Shown piece after piece: positions 41,417 to 51,180 of a stretch of 64,000 nucleotides of DNA (its first letter is position 1; each line of letters opens with the position of its first letter). The notes under the pieces are model-generated. The model was not told where the DNA came from, made no database searches, and saw nothing but the letters and a program-made list of their open reading frames with translations. This DNA is from Asparagus officinalis. Its lineage: Eukaryota; Streptophyta; Magnoliopsida; Asparagales; Asparagaceae. The DNA lies in assembly GCF_001876935.1 (NCBI RefSeq), contig NC_033795.1, positions 60,567,116-60,631,115 on the forward strand, written 5' to 3'. Made by a program: the position numbers and the translations under genes.

Positions 41417-43517
41417 TGTTGGCCTTCTTGTTTTGATGATGTTTAACAAACAATTTACTTCTAATGTTGTTTGTCTAGTGTTTGTGTTTTCGTATTTATT
41501 CTAGGCAAACAACGAGTTGGAGGATGGATGGAATAGCGCTTCAACGATCATATCCATTGGAGGTTGGCAGAATTATGGAGTAAAGCCTATGCAATTCAAA
41601 GTTAAAGATCAAGTTCAAGCTTCATCCGTAAGTGTACCAAGTCGAGCTTATTGAATATCAAGATCTAGCTTGGGTAACTTTGTTTAGGTTTTATATTATG
41701 TGTGTTAAGTACCTTAAGCTCAATATCATATACACACACGTATTTGGTTTCTATGTATATATATAGTTATAAATATACATATAGTTATATATATACATGC
41801 ATGGTTTTGGGTTTTCATGTTTACAAATATGAAATTACATATTTCATATTTATTATTGTGATTTGGTTTAACTATTTAGATATGAAACAAATATATTTTG
41901 ATATACATACTCATATGTTTTATTTTCTATTGTATTTGTAAAAATATTGTATTCTTAGTTTTTACACTTAACAATAATCATATACATATTTTATTAAGTC
42001 TACATAATTATTGTGCAAAGTTTCAAAACATGGTTTAGCCTAAATGTCAAAATTCATATGTTTACATTTTTATGTTTTGGCCGATTTTGTAAAATGATAA
42101 TATTTTTTATTTGGGAAGTCCTTTTTGGAAACCAGTTATTGTAGCATGTTTATTATCATGTCTACAATCATTCCCCAAAGTTTAATATTTTTTGGAATTT
42201 ATTTGATATTTTTAAACAAGGTTTTAAAATCAGAATACTGTCCAAACCTGTTATTTCCATATGTCTGCTTGCAGTCGACCGTCACGGTCGACCGCCCATG
42301 AGTTCAAAACTCAGAATGTGTTTTGTTAGCTCACGGTCGACCGTGGCGGTCGACCGTAAGTAGTCCAGAGACTTTCGCGGGCGACCCCCCCGGACTAATG
42401 ATTGCTTTCTAACGGCTAGTTTCCAGAACCGTTGCTGAGTGGTTTTTTGATCTTTTCTTGGCTTTCTCTGGGCTTTGGGGTTTCTATAAATACCCCCTTA
42501 TACCTCAGTTCTATTAAGCAATCCAAGAAGTGTTTTAAATAAGTTTTAAACAAGGGTTTAAGTGTGTTTTAGTGTTTGTTTGGTTTATGAAGAAGTTTTC
42601 ACAAGTGGAGGAGATCATCTTCTTGTTTGGGCTTCAATCTCCATCTCTCCATCTTGTTATCCATTGAGAAGTTTTAAACTCTTATCTAGCTTTACATTTG
42701 CTTAGTTATTTGATTATCATTCTTTAAAACTAGCTTTTATATTGAGTTTAGATTTGATTTGATTTCACTCATTGTTTACACACACCCACATTGAGCTTAT
42801 TGTATTTTCATACATAGTATATTTGGGGTTGGTGAGAGTTGTAACAATTAAGTGTGAGCTTTCATTGTGTTCTCATCTATTGTAGAGAACAAATTTATTG
42901 TTTGTTACATTGTGAGTTTGTAAAGTTTTCGGTGAGCTAGAAAACCGAGTGTGAGGAGTGAACGTTGATCGGTGAACGTTAAAAACCGATATTATGAGTG
43001 TGAGTGTATACGTTGATCGGTGAGCGTTAAAAACCGAAATAGTGTGGTTGTAAACGTTATTCGGGTGAGCGTAGAAAACCCGATCGTGATAGTGGATTTC
43101 TCTCCGGGAGTAGGGAGCAGAGACGTAGGACGGAAGGTCCAAACTCTGTGATCATATCGTGTGTTTGAGTTTGGTTTGGCGCACTTAATCTTATGTTTAT
43201 ATTTCTTGTCGTCATTGTCCTTAGCTCATTATTTTTATCATCCACTATCTAGTTCATATTGGTTGCCCTTGTGTTAGTTTACATATCCTTGCATATATCA
43301 TATTGTATATCTCTTTGGTAGGATATATCATCTTGTGCTAGTTTATATATCCTTGCATATATTTTTATCATATAGGATATATCTCTTTATTCATATTACT
43401 TATTCTTGCTCTTGTATATCTACCTTGCAAGAATATATTTGTTAATTAGTTTTAATTGGTATAAAATTGGATTAGATTAGCATAAGACCCTAATCACCCC
43501 CCCTCTAGGGTCTAACA
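41417..43517 (+). repeat. C2 right (3') LTR
   Basis: 2101 bp, TGTTGGCC...GGGTCTAACA, followed by GGTAG. Palindrome cluster 42271-42390 shortened relative to the left LTR, TATA 42485-42492. Confidence 0.93.
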
Positions 43518-43522
43518 GGTAG
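43518..43522. repeat. Target-site duplication GGTAG, right
   Basis: Copy of 36514-36518; T1 resumes beyond it. Confidence 0.92.
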
Positions 43523-44464
43523 AAGGGACTAATAACATTCCGTGGATTCATGGTCATCCCAACTGTAAGTTATAAGAAGTCTCTGCGTCAATCACATAAC
43601 ATATGACTACTGACTTCAAATATCTGATCTGGAACTTTACTCGGATTTTACCCAATGGTCTGGACCGACTGTTGTTGAATCTGTAGATCATAGTGCCCGT
43701 GAAGGCTAGTTTACTAGCCAGAATTCTGAGACTATACATCAACCGAAGTGGCATGATGCTGACAGCAGAACCCTTATTGACTTGGATCCGGTTGACAACG
43801 CTGGAGCCAATGTGCCCTGTGAAGTACAAGGGCCGGTCATGCTTTGAATTCTTCGTTTGCATGTCCTCTTTGATNNNNNNNNNNTGCGAGGTTACAATGT
43901 TGGACTGACGGCTCCGGTTCTTCAGGAGATGGTTTGATCTGAGTCAGGAAAACATCAGAGTTGGCCAAGGATTCTTGTAGTGCTTCCCTTGTGTCTTTCC
44001 AAAGACGCAACAGCTCATATAATGTTAATCTAGCTAGTATATTAGCTAATTGCATCATAATGATGAAGCGATGTGGAGTACTTGAGCTCCCCGGTTTATC
44101 TCTTCTAATCGGTGGATTGAATCGATACTGCTTCGGATTCTGAACCTCTTAGTATAAGGGCTCTTTCCCCTTTCGTTGAGTCTTCTCCATAACTACGGGT
44201 GCTGGGGGAGTTGTGACCACTCCCATTTCAGCTAATGTCTTGGAGGGAATGGTTTTGGTTACCCCCTGCTTAGCTAACTGCTCGGAGACATCCGGATATT
44301 TAAAATGATATTCATTTCCACTCCGGGTTGTAAAGGCCGGTTCTCGGTTGGTTACAAAGACCTTTTGTTCATCTTCAGAGAGGGGGAAAGCAGGGATTCT
44401 TTCATCATCTTCTCCTGGAATGGCAGAGGCACCGCAATAGGACTTTCCTTTGCCTTTTGATTTC
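43523..44464 (-). pseudogene. T1 protease and C-terminal gag
   Basis: The minus strand from 44464 reads KGKGKSYCGASAIPGEDDER (gag C-part), FPLSEDEQKVFVT, NEYHFKYPDVSEQLA and TLAEMGVVTTP. It then reads LYELLRLWKDTREALQESLA and the protease site VNKGSAVSIMPLRLM near 43740-43780. The active-site Asp (VDPGSAVS in T2) is Asn here. The end is CYVIDAETSYNLQLG, before the C2 insertion. A 10-N gap and frameshifts interrupt it. Upstream gag is cut by T4 at 44465. Confidence 0.85.
43875..43884. other. Assembly gap (10 N)
   Basis: Short N run inside the T1 protease region. Confidence 0.99.
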
Positions 44465-45679
44465 TGTAGACGGTAAAAAATACCTCTGTGGGCTTGCAAG
44501 AAATTCACCCGAATGATCAACTCGCCTGCACGAGTCAGAATCAACTGGGGATAGCGGAATTTCGCCTTTAACATAACTCGCCTGCCCGAGTCCAAAGTCG
44601 AATCCGCCCGCAAACCTCAAGGCTGTCAGTACAGCTGGGTATCCGCTACCCTATGTACCGGCGCAGGCTTTCCCATCCCTCTCGACCTGAGAGGGGAGGG
44701 AGCACAGTACTCTAGGACCGTCGAGTAGCCGTTCACAGTACGAGTGATCGGACAGGTGTCAGATCCACCTGAACATTCATAAATGCGGTTCACCTCACCC
44801 ATCCAGGTCGAGAGCTGGATCCGGCGGCACTCGGCAAGTTGGCCAGACCCACTCGAGTACTGTGCACCTACTTCACCGCCTCTTCTGACCGGAAAGAAGA
44901 AGGCACCATGCTCCAAGCACGCCGAACGGCCACACACAGTACGAATGATCGGACAGACGCCAAATCAATCTACGAACTCATAAATGCGGTTCATTAATGC
45001 TGGTCAAATCCACTCGAATAGTGGGCGGCCGTTGCCTCACATACAAGGATGGGCCTTCCCGTTCTATGTGACACGACGTAAAGCACAATCCCTCGAATGA
45101 CTATTCATAGTACCGAGAGGCGGCAAGACGTCTCTCAACAGGATATGGTCACATCCCATGATTCAAGGAGTGACCACGCCGTCCCTCTGCTATTTAGGAA
45201 CTTCTTCCAGCCACGAAGAAGGGGTTCAAGGTTCAAGAGTTCAAGTTCAGTTCAGCTTTTCTTCCAAGTCAAGAAGAAGAGATTCAGCTGCTCATAGTTG
45301 AACCAGCTAATTGAACCATTAGCTCTCAATCCTCAATACGATTGAGACCAAGCTGTTCTTTGCATAATCCTTGCATTACAGCACCACTGCCTAGTTCTGA
45401 GCTCTGATCGCCGGTGAACTAAGCAGACCCGAACTCCATCGACTCGAGCTTCTACTGCGTACTGAAGCTCTCCAGCAACCTCGATCGAACGGTCCAAGGG
45501 AAGCAGACTCGACACAAGCATCGAGCGAAGCATCCTGTAGCCACCTAAAGTCCCCACATTAAACAAAGAGGGCATTCCCTCTGCTTCTGTTGTAATTTCG
45601 ATTCATTAGTTTGTAATAAGCTTTCTTATCAATACAAACGAAAATCCCTGTTTTTGGGAAATCCAAATTTACACCTACA
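44465..45679 (+). repeat. T4 5' LTR
   Basis: 1215 bp, TGTAGACGGTAAA...TTTACACCTACA. It contains an imperfect direct repeat with 201-bp offset: AGTACGAGTGATCGGACAG at 44737 and AGTACGAATGATCGGACAG at 44938, both followed by a TCATAAATGCGGTTCA box. The GTAATAAGCTTTCTTATCAA region near 45613 resembles a polyadenylation zone. I find no clear TATA box or palindrome cluster of the type seen in the other LTRs. Confidence 0.8.
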
Positions 45680-45683
45680 GAAG

Positions 45684-45701
45684 ATGGCGACCACAGTGGG
45701 A
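45684..45701 (+). other. T4 primer-binding site
   Basis: TGGCGACCACAGTGGGA (45685-45701), five bases after the LTR end. It resembles the TGGCGAC...GGGGA primer sites of Tat elements; which tRNA it pairs with is not certain. Confidence 0.7.
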
Positions 45702-46429
45702 GAAGCTGTTTTATCGAACGAAATGGTGGTGGCTCAATTTGATGAAGTTGCTGTTGGGACGACAGTAGAGTCCCTGGAGATTGAGTTCGACCAGGCCAAG
45801 TACGAAGAGTACTTGTCTTCTTCCTCCTCTGGTGGCGATGCTTCCCGCAAACGCCACAGAGTCGTGCACCGAGGCCGACCTCAAACGGTCAAAGCCTCTG
45901 CACCCGAGGGTTCCACCCGTGCCTCCTCAGGGGAACCTGCTCCCTCAGAATCGATCAGGGCTAAGCCAATGATCGAGGGCAAGGGACAAGGGTCTGCCAA
46001 ATGGGTCACCAAGCGGTCCCCGCAGACACCTGTCCCGGAGGAAACGCCGGTTCACTCCGGCACCAACCACACTGTCGCAGCCCACGGTGATGCTCTCCTC
46101 GCTAGAAGAGCTAGCCAACGGCGACGGCAGACACTCGTCAGACAGGAGGTCCAAACCTCCGTTTCCCACGATGGCCTGAATCATTGTACGGGCCCGAGAA
46201 ATGTTAGACGAAAGGGCAAACTGCCCGACGTCGGAAAGTTCTCCAAATTAGGAGCACCGACCGAGGAAGACAGAGCCACCCGCTCAAGTGGACTTCGCTT
46301 CTCAGGTCATATCCCTGATGCGAATAAACCACCTCAAACGGGCGAGCTTACTCGAGTAGGCGAATTCTCGAAGGCTGGCGAGCCTCGCCATAACCCTTTG
46401 GCGGATAAACATAAAGGCAAAGAAGTAGG
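45684..46429 (+). CDS. T4 gag N-terminal part, truncated by T2
   Basis: The frame is open for about 248 codons from ATG at 45684, which overlaps the primer site (A|TGGCGACC). The product begins MATTVGEAVLSNEM, has an acidic stretch (ESLEIEFDQAKYEEYL), a Ser run (SSSSSGG) and then a long basic, Pro/Arg/Lys-rich low-complexity part with SRKRHRVVHRGR. No knuckle or gag core is reached before the insertion of T2. An upstream in-frame ATG at 45654 lies inside the LTR and is less likely. I assign it to gag by position only; it shows no clear similarity to T2 gag. Confidence 0.6.
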
Positions 46430-47230
46430 TGTTCGCGGGAAAAATCGTAGCTTTCATTGAAGTCATTGTACACTCTTTAGTAATAGTTTATCGATTACAA
46501 AGATCCGGTCTTTTTATAAGATCTGGTTACAACGAGATTAAAAGAAAAAGAAAAAGTTACAATCTTCCTTGTTTGTCGAACAAATCACGAGCTCCTGTTT
46601 TGCGGTCACTCGCTTTGGTGGGTTCTTTGCCTGCGCCGGGGTTTATCCGTGGACCACCACGCGATCTAGATCCGGTCGGATCTAAACGGTATAGCGGGTG
46701 TTATCTCATGAAGGAAATAACAGCCGAGGGTACTATTTCATCAAGGAAATAATAGCCTTCTCGGGATCAAAAACCAAGTTTTGATCCGGAGTGAAACCGT
46801 GTAGATCTCAGATCTGATCTCTCTTAAACTCCTGCCTTATTTGGCGTGGATGATCGCTAAGAACTAGATCTGAAAGTCGAGTCTTCAAAGCTTCAGAAGT
46901 TCAAGTCCAATTCTCAACCCGGCAGAGTTTCGGCTCTGAAAATTCCAACCCCTTGAAAAATGAACCTCCCTCTCTATTTATAGTCTCTGGAAGCGGATCT
47001 GGGCCCAGGTCAGAGCGTGGCTCGGCCACCGAGCCACCCATGGGTGGCTCGGCCATGGCCGAGCCACCCATGGGTGGCTAGGCCCTGTTTCGTGCGTTAA
47101 TCCGCTTCGTCGCGTGTCACTTGGCTTCGGTGTTATGGACTAACAGTCGTGTTTGGATACGTCGTCCGATGGTCTAATCGGCGTCGTCGAGCTGTGTTAA
47201 GGGACATATAGGTAGTTTTATACGCCTACA
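46430..47230 (-). repeat. T2 3' LTR
   Basis: 801 bp, plus-strand ends TGTTCGCGGG...ACGCCTACA. Shares blocks with the LTRs of T1 and T3 (CGAGCTCCTGTTTTGCGGTC near 46590, GTGGACCACC, CGATCTAGATCCGGTCGGAT). Confidence 0.9.
46975..47079 (-). promoter_or_regulatory. T2 LTR promoter: TATA box and perfect 48-bp palindrome
   Basis: TATTTATA at 46975-46982 is TATAAATA on the minus strand. 47032-47079 is a perfect 48-bp palindrome centred between 47055 and 47056; it consists of AGCCACCC/GGGTGGCT and GGCTCGGCC/GGCCGAGCC pieces. A partial extra copy (GGCTCGGCCACC) lies just before, at 47019-47030. The palindrome begins 50 bp upstream of the TATA box. Confidence 0.75.
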
Positions 47231-47246
47231 GATACCCCCTCCAAAG
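47231..47246 (-). other. T2 polypurine tract
   Basis: The minus strand reads CTTTGGAGGGGGTATC, abutting TGTAGGCG of the LTR. Confidence 0.88.
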
Positions 47247-47649
47247 TATTTCAGCCTCGTTCTTTTGTAGAAGAGTCTGGAATGCTTTGGATATGATTGC
47301 CCTAACCTTCAATCGGTATAACGGGACTTTTGAATGGCTTCTATTCTTGATTCCTTCAATCCTTCAGGCTATTCGGTGCTTTGTCGAATGTCTGAAAGGG
47401 TTCCGGTGCTGCATTTATTGACTGACCATTGTCAGAATTTCGAACTTGAAGTCGATTCCTGATTTTCTGATCTTTAGCTCGTGTTTGCTGGTTCAACATA
47501 GAACTGACCATCGATCGTTGACGCGTTGTCCGGCGTAGTGTTGTTGAGTTATCCTTAAGAATATTTTTTAGAAAAATATTCTCCAGAAACTTCTCAACCA
47601 AAAAATAGGGAATAGTTTATACTCGTATACCTTATTGGAGTATTTTTCA
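47247..47649. other. T2 zone between polypurine tract and antisense gene
   Basis: Non-coding. It matches T1 3370-3680. Compared with T1 the promoter and first exon of the antisense gene are missing. Near 47548-47600 lies an AGAATATTTTTT/AAAAATATTCT hairpin unit, and at 47610-47645 the GTTTATACTCGTATACC box, directly before the surviving exons: a deletion joined these. Confidence 0.65.
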
Positions 47650-49598
47650 TGTCCGAATGAGCCGAACAGCTGCAGGTGGTTGTTAGCAGCTAATAAAACT
47701 ATCCCCGTGAAGCCGATTGAAGAGCTAGTGGCCGAGGAAGCTTCTCAGGTTGATTCTCGCGTGATTCGGGAGCATGCTCGGTCACAGAGGACACGGAGCA
47801 AGACCCGCCGAATTGACGCAGAAGGAAATAAGGCCTTCAGTTCTGCTGGAGAGGCCTTAGGCGGAGATCCTAAAGACTACGAGGAAGATTTCGAGCAAGG
47901 TTAGTCACCTATCTTCTCCCTCTGCATTTCAGAATTGTTAGTCCTGACCACTATCTGATGTTTCAGGGACAGCGACCGACAGTGAAGAAGAATTCCGTCC
48001 TTTTACTTGGGCAAGACCTTCAACTGTTGCTCCAGCTGCTAGGCGGAAGAAACTAGTCTGCAAGCCGCGTGCAGATCCGCGAGCATCTGACATGGATTTG
48101 GCTAGTGACGATTCTGCTAGAGATGGAGGTAACATCTACTCTATAGACCATTCTCTTGATCGTTTAGAATTTCAGGCTCATGCTTTTCCATTCTATGCAG
48201 GAGAGCGCGAGGAAGGCGAGATGATCCTGCTCCTCATGATTTTGTATCCTCTGGTGAGCCTGACTTACCACACCAGGTAGAAAGGCCTGTAGATACTGCC
48301 GATGTTAGGGAAACTATCGATGTAGGACCCGATTCAGCACATCCAGGTACATCTACTATTGACGATATGCCCTTTAGATGGCAATCAAAGGTATTGACTG
48401 ATTCATAATTCGTTCCTCCCGTAATTGTCTCTATGCTTCTTGCTCTTTTAGATAAATTGCAGGAGGCAAACATGGACTTTGGGAGTGAAGAGGCTGACGC
48501 ACCCGTAGGAGGTAAGTCATTTCCTTGGTCATAGTCTCTTCATTCTTCTTTCGCCACGTTTATATTTTCTCGTGTCAGATTTCCCGACCGAAGATTTCGA
48601 CAGGGAAGGTTTGCTTGTGGACACTCCTATGCTCTACTTCATGTATGGCTCTCCTCAGATTGATGACCAAATGCCTGAGGATATGTTTCCTGAGTCTACG
48701 CTCCCTAAGAATCCCGAGGATGGTTCTTTTGAAGGTACGTGCCTCTTCTCAAGTTAATTATAGGTCTAGCCAATTTTGACTAATGCAGCTATAATGTGAT
48801 GCATTTGAGCATTCTGTTTTGTGTTCGACAGGAGCTTTTGTCGAGACTGATCCTGTTGAGCCGGCTGTGAGACCAACTACATCAGCTGATACATCAATAG
48901 CGGTTACACCTCCACTACCCCCAGTGACTCAAGGGGAAGGAGGTATAAATTAAGCAACTGAGAAATGTCATTTATTTCCTCATTAAGGCTTTTGACGAAT
49001 TTCTCCTTTTTGTGTAGGGCTTTCTTCTCGGCTTCATGTCCTCGTGAAGGAGTTGTTATCGGATGCGAAGGCTATAGTTGATGATCTCGACTGCCTAGAG
49101 CGTGAGCTTCAGATGTTTCGCGAGCTCCGGGATGCAGGTGCGTCTTCATTCATTGTTGCCGAGTTGGATACTCGCTTACAGACATGGCGCGATACTCAGA
49201 TTCTTACTGAGTTCGAGATTCAGGTGCAGAGGGACCGGGTAGACCGAGTTGAGGCTAACCTTGCTATTAGATCATCCTCACTCGACGAGCTTGATTCTTC
49301 CATTGCCTCTTGTGAGACCCAGATAGACCAGCTCCGAAGAGAACTCCGTGAGAAAGAGGAGACTTTGAGTATTCTTCAGATGACGAAGATACAGGATCAG
49401 CAAGCCCACACTGCTTTATCTGATGAGTTGAAGTCCTTGAAGCAGAAGCTGGTTGAGACAGAGGAGATTGCTGTGAAGACTTTAGCCGCGACTGAAGAGT
49501 CCATCAGAGCCGAGTTGCAGGATGAGCTTAGGCGAGCTTATGACGAGAAGCTGTCTAAGTTTGGTCAGCAGATTTTTAGCCATGGGCTTGATGTATGA
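47650..49598 (+). CDS. Antisense multi-exon gene of T2 with coiled-coil end
   Basis: Seven exons can be read with GT-AG introns, all phase 1. They are: about 47660-47899 (CRWLLAANKTIPVKPIEEL onward), 47967-48128, 48206-48346, 48452-48511, 48579-48734, 48832-48942 and 49018-49598. Introns are 67-105 nt. The internal exons are acidic and Ser/Pro-rich without a known domain. The last exon encodes about 190 residues of Leu/Glu/Lys/Gln-rich coiled coil (for example VDRVEANLAIRSSSLDELD, LRRELREKEETLSILQ) ending SHGLDV. The acceptor at 48205 is chosen to keep the frame and is weaker than the AG at 48200. The 5' exon(s) with the start codon are deleted; T1 keeps one (4280-4367). The function is unknown, and it cannot be a Tat structural protein by similarity. 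Confidence 0.6.
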
Positions 49599-50530
49599 TT
49601 TCATTTGCTGACTACTTTGACTTTTGATTCTCTTAGTGAAACTGGTTTTTATCTTGTTAGGCGTTGACTTTGGGGTTTTTGGCTAACCCCCAGCCTTCAA
49701 CGGGTTTGATTAGCCTTTACCGATTACCGTTTGAATCGGGCTAGCATGCGGATTGTCTAAATCCGTTCCGCATGTAACTTTGTGCTAAGAGAGTGAATTC
49801 TCTGAGACTTTGTGCTATGATGTTGAATACATAGACTTCGCCATTGTTACGGGAATAGGCTACCCAGCAACACGTGTTAGGTGTTGACTTTAGGATTTTT
49901 AGCTAACCCCCAGCCTTTAACGGGTTTGATAAGCCTTTACCGACTACCGTTTGAATCGGGCTAGCATGCGGATTGTCTAACTCCGTTCCGCATGTGACAT
50001 TGTGCTAACAGAATGAACTCCCTTAGATTCACTGCTACGACTTCGAATACGTAGACTTCGCCATTGTTACGGGCATAGGCTATCCAACAACGTGTATTAG
50101 ACGCTGACTTATCCCTACTTAGGCTTTGGGATAAAATACCCCAGAATCGAACTCTGGTATCTTTTTCTATGGAGAAAGACTAAACCGGCGATGCGTGTTA
50201 GGCGTCGGCATATCCTTTCTTAGGATTCAGGATGAAATTCCCCATGTGCCATAATGTCGAATATGTGAACGGATGTTCTTTTTAACGGTTAAGAACTAGC
50301 CGGCAGCGCGGGTTAAGCGCAGACTTATCCTTGCTTAGGTTTCAGGATAGGATACCCCAGAATCGAACTCTGGTGTCTTTTTCTACGGAAAAAACTAAAC
50401 CGGCAGCGCGTGTTAGGTGCAGACTTATCCCTGCTTAGGATTCGGGATAAACTTCCTATAAACCGGCAGCGCGTGTTAGGTGCAGACTTATCCCTGCTTA
50501 GGATTCGGGATAAACTTCCTAGAATCGAAC
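49599..50530. repeat. Tat repeat block, T2 copy
   Basis: Two long units of about 225 bp begin near 49675 and 49898 (TTTGGCTAACCCCCAGCC, then ACCGTTTGAATCGGGC, then GGATTGTCTAAATCCGTTCC). Several short CGGCAGCGCGTGTTAGGTGC units follow, each with a GGGATAAA-x-TTCC box. The last two (50401-50462, 50463-50525) are almost identical. No coding capacity. Confidence 0.82.
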
Positions 50531-50559
50531 TCTAGATTGATAAATTTTTGAAAAGATCG

Positions 50560-50700
50560 GTGCGGGAAAGGAAGAATTTTATATTCTATTTTCCGGTCTT
50601 CTTTTAGGGTGAAGGCGAACCCGAATACAAGGAAGGAAGAATTTTATATTCTATTCCTTGATTCTGGAAAGGAAGAATTTTATATTCTATTTCCAGCATA
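50560..50700. repeat. Three AGAAT-TTTAT-ATTCT hairpin repeats (T2)
   Basis: GGAAGAATTTTATATTCTAT occurs near 50570, 50626 and 50670, as in T1 and T3. 50701-51009 is non-coding and parallels T1 10620-11700 without the long duplication. Confidence 0.8.
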
Positions 50701-51009
50701 AAAGAAACTAGAAGTGGGATCTGCACTCCGAGAATCTGGAAGATCTAGATAAACTTACCTTTTATAGGACTGGTTATCTAATCTGAAGATGAATTCTTCG
50801 TTTTATCGAAGTGAAATTTCAACTTTGGTTATAACCATGAGAAGGCTTAACCAAAGAGAAAATGAAGGGAGTTCTTTCGTTTATCGAAAGGGGACTCTGA
50901 ACTAAAAGTGGACCTTTTGTTCATGAAAAGAATCAAGAGGGACAGAAAGACATTTTTGGTGGACTCACTGTCAATTAAAATTGATCAGTGAGGGATTTTG
51001 GTGGTGAAA

Positions 51010-51130
51010 ATGATTTTGGGTTATCCTCTAGAATATTAAGTGTAATATTCTTTAAGAAACTTCCCGGTAAATGGGTTATCCTGAATGTACTAGGGATAGT
51101 ACTTTTTCAGGAACTTCCCATTTATTGGCA
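51010..51130. repeat. Paired-dyad repeats after pol (T2)
   Basis: Two units: AGAATATTAAGTGTAATATTCT-type hairpin with AAACTTCCCGG after it, then GAATGTACTAGGGATAGTAC with GGAACTTCCC. Confidence 0.7.
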
Positions 51131-51180
51131 TTAATTGCCTGGCGCCCTCTTGAGTAATCAGGCGATATGCGCCCGAATTT

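Larger units (their letters stand above)
36519..43517 (+). mobile_element. Complete gag-only SIRE-like element C2
   Basis: 6999 bp with both LTRs (36519-38644, 41417-43517), 5-bp duplications GGTAG, initiator-Met primer site, gag with knuckle array, about 1 kb non-coding and a polypurine tract AAAAAGGGGGAGAT. There is no protease, integrase, RT or RNase H: the internal region is only 2772 bp. It fits the class of non-autonomous elements with terminal repeats and gag alone (TR-GAG type), mobilised by a related autonomous copia element. Similar LTRs and shared gag place it in the same family as B and C. Confidence 0.9.
2338..44464 (-). mobile_element. Tat-lineage Ty3 retrotransposon T1, nested host
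   Basis: A minus-strand Ty3 element scattered in pieces between later insertions: 3' LTR 2338-3353, antisense gene 4280-9610, repeat block 9611-11830, integrase C-part 11905-12508, integrase N-part to RT 21841-24905, PR-RT linker 36121-36513, and protease plus gag end 43523-44464. Order and orientation match element T2 at 46430-58899. Its gag N-part and 5' LTR are missing, because element T4 begins at 44465. Two RNase H domains and the long spacer between protease and RT are typical of the Tat lineage. About 167 bp of the linker (present in T2 around 54856-55022) were lost at the SIRE composite. Confidence 0.9.
44465..46429 (+). mobile_element. Tat-like element T4, 5' end only
   Basis: Plus-strand LTR, primer site and N-terminal gag. 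It interrupts T1 gag on the left (last T1 bases ATTTC) and is itself interrupted by T2 at 46430 inside its gag frame. The rest is outside the window or lost. Its LTR shares the TGTAGAC...CCTACA ends of Tat elements but little other sequence with T1/T2. Confidence 0.8.

Noticed and set aside
46429..46752. Plus-strand 107-codon frame near the T2 LTR start
   Set aside because: Lies in the LTR and is not conserved in the T1 and T3 LTRs.
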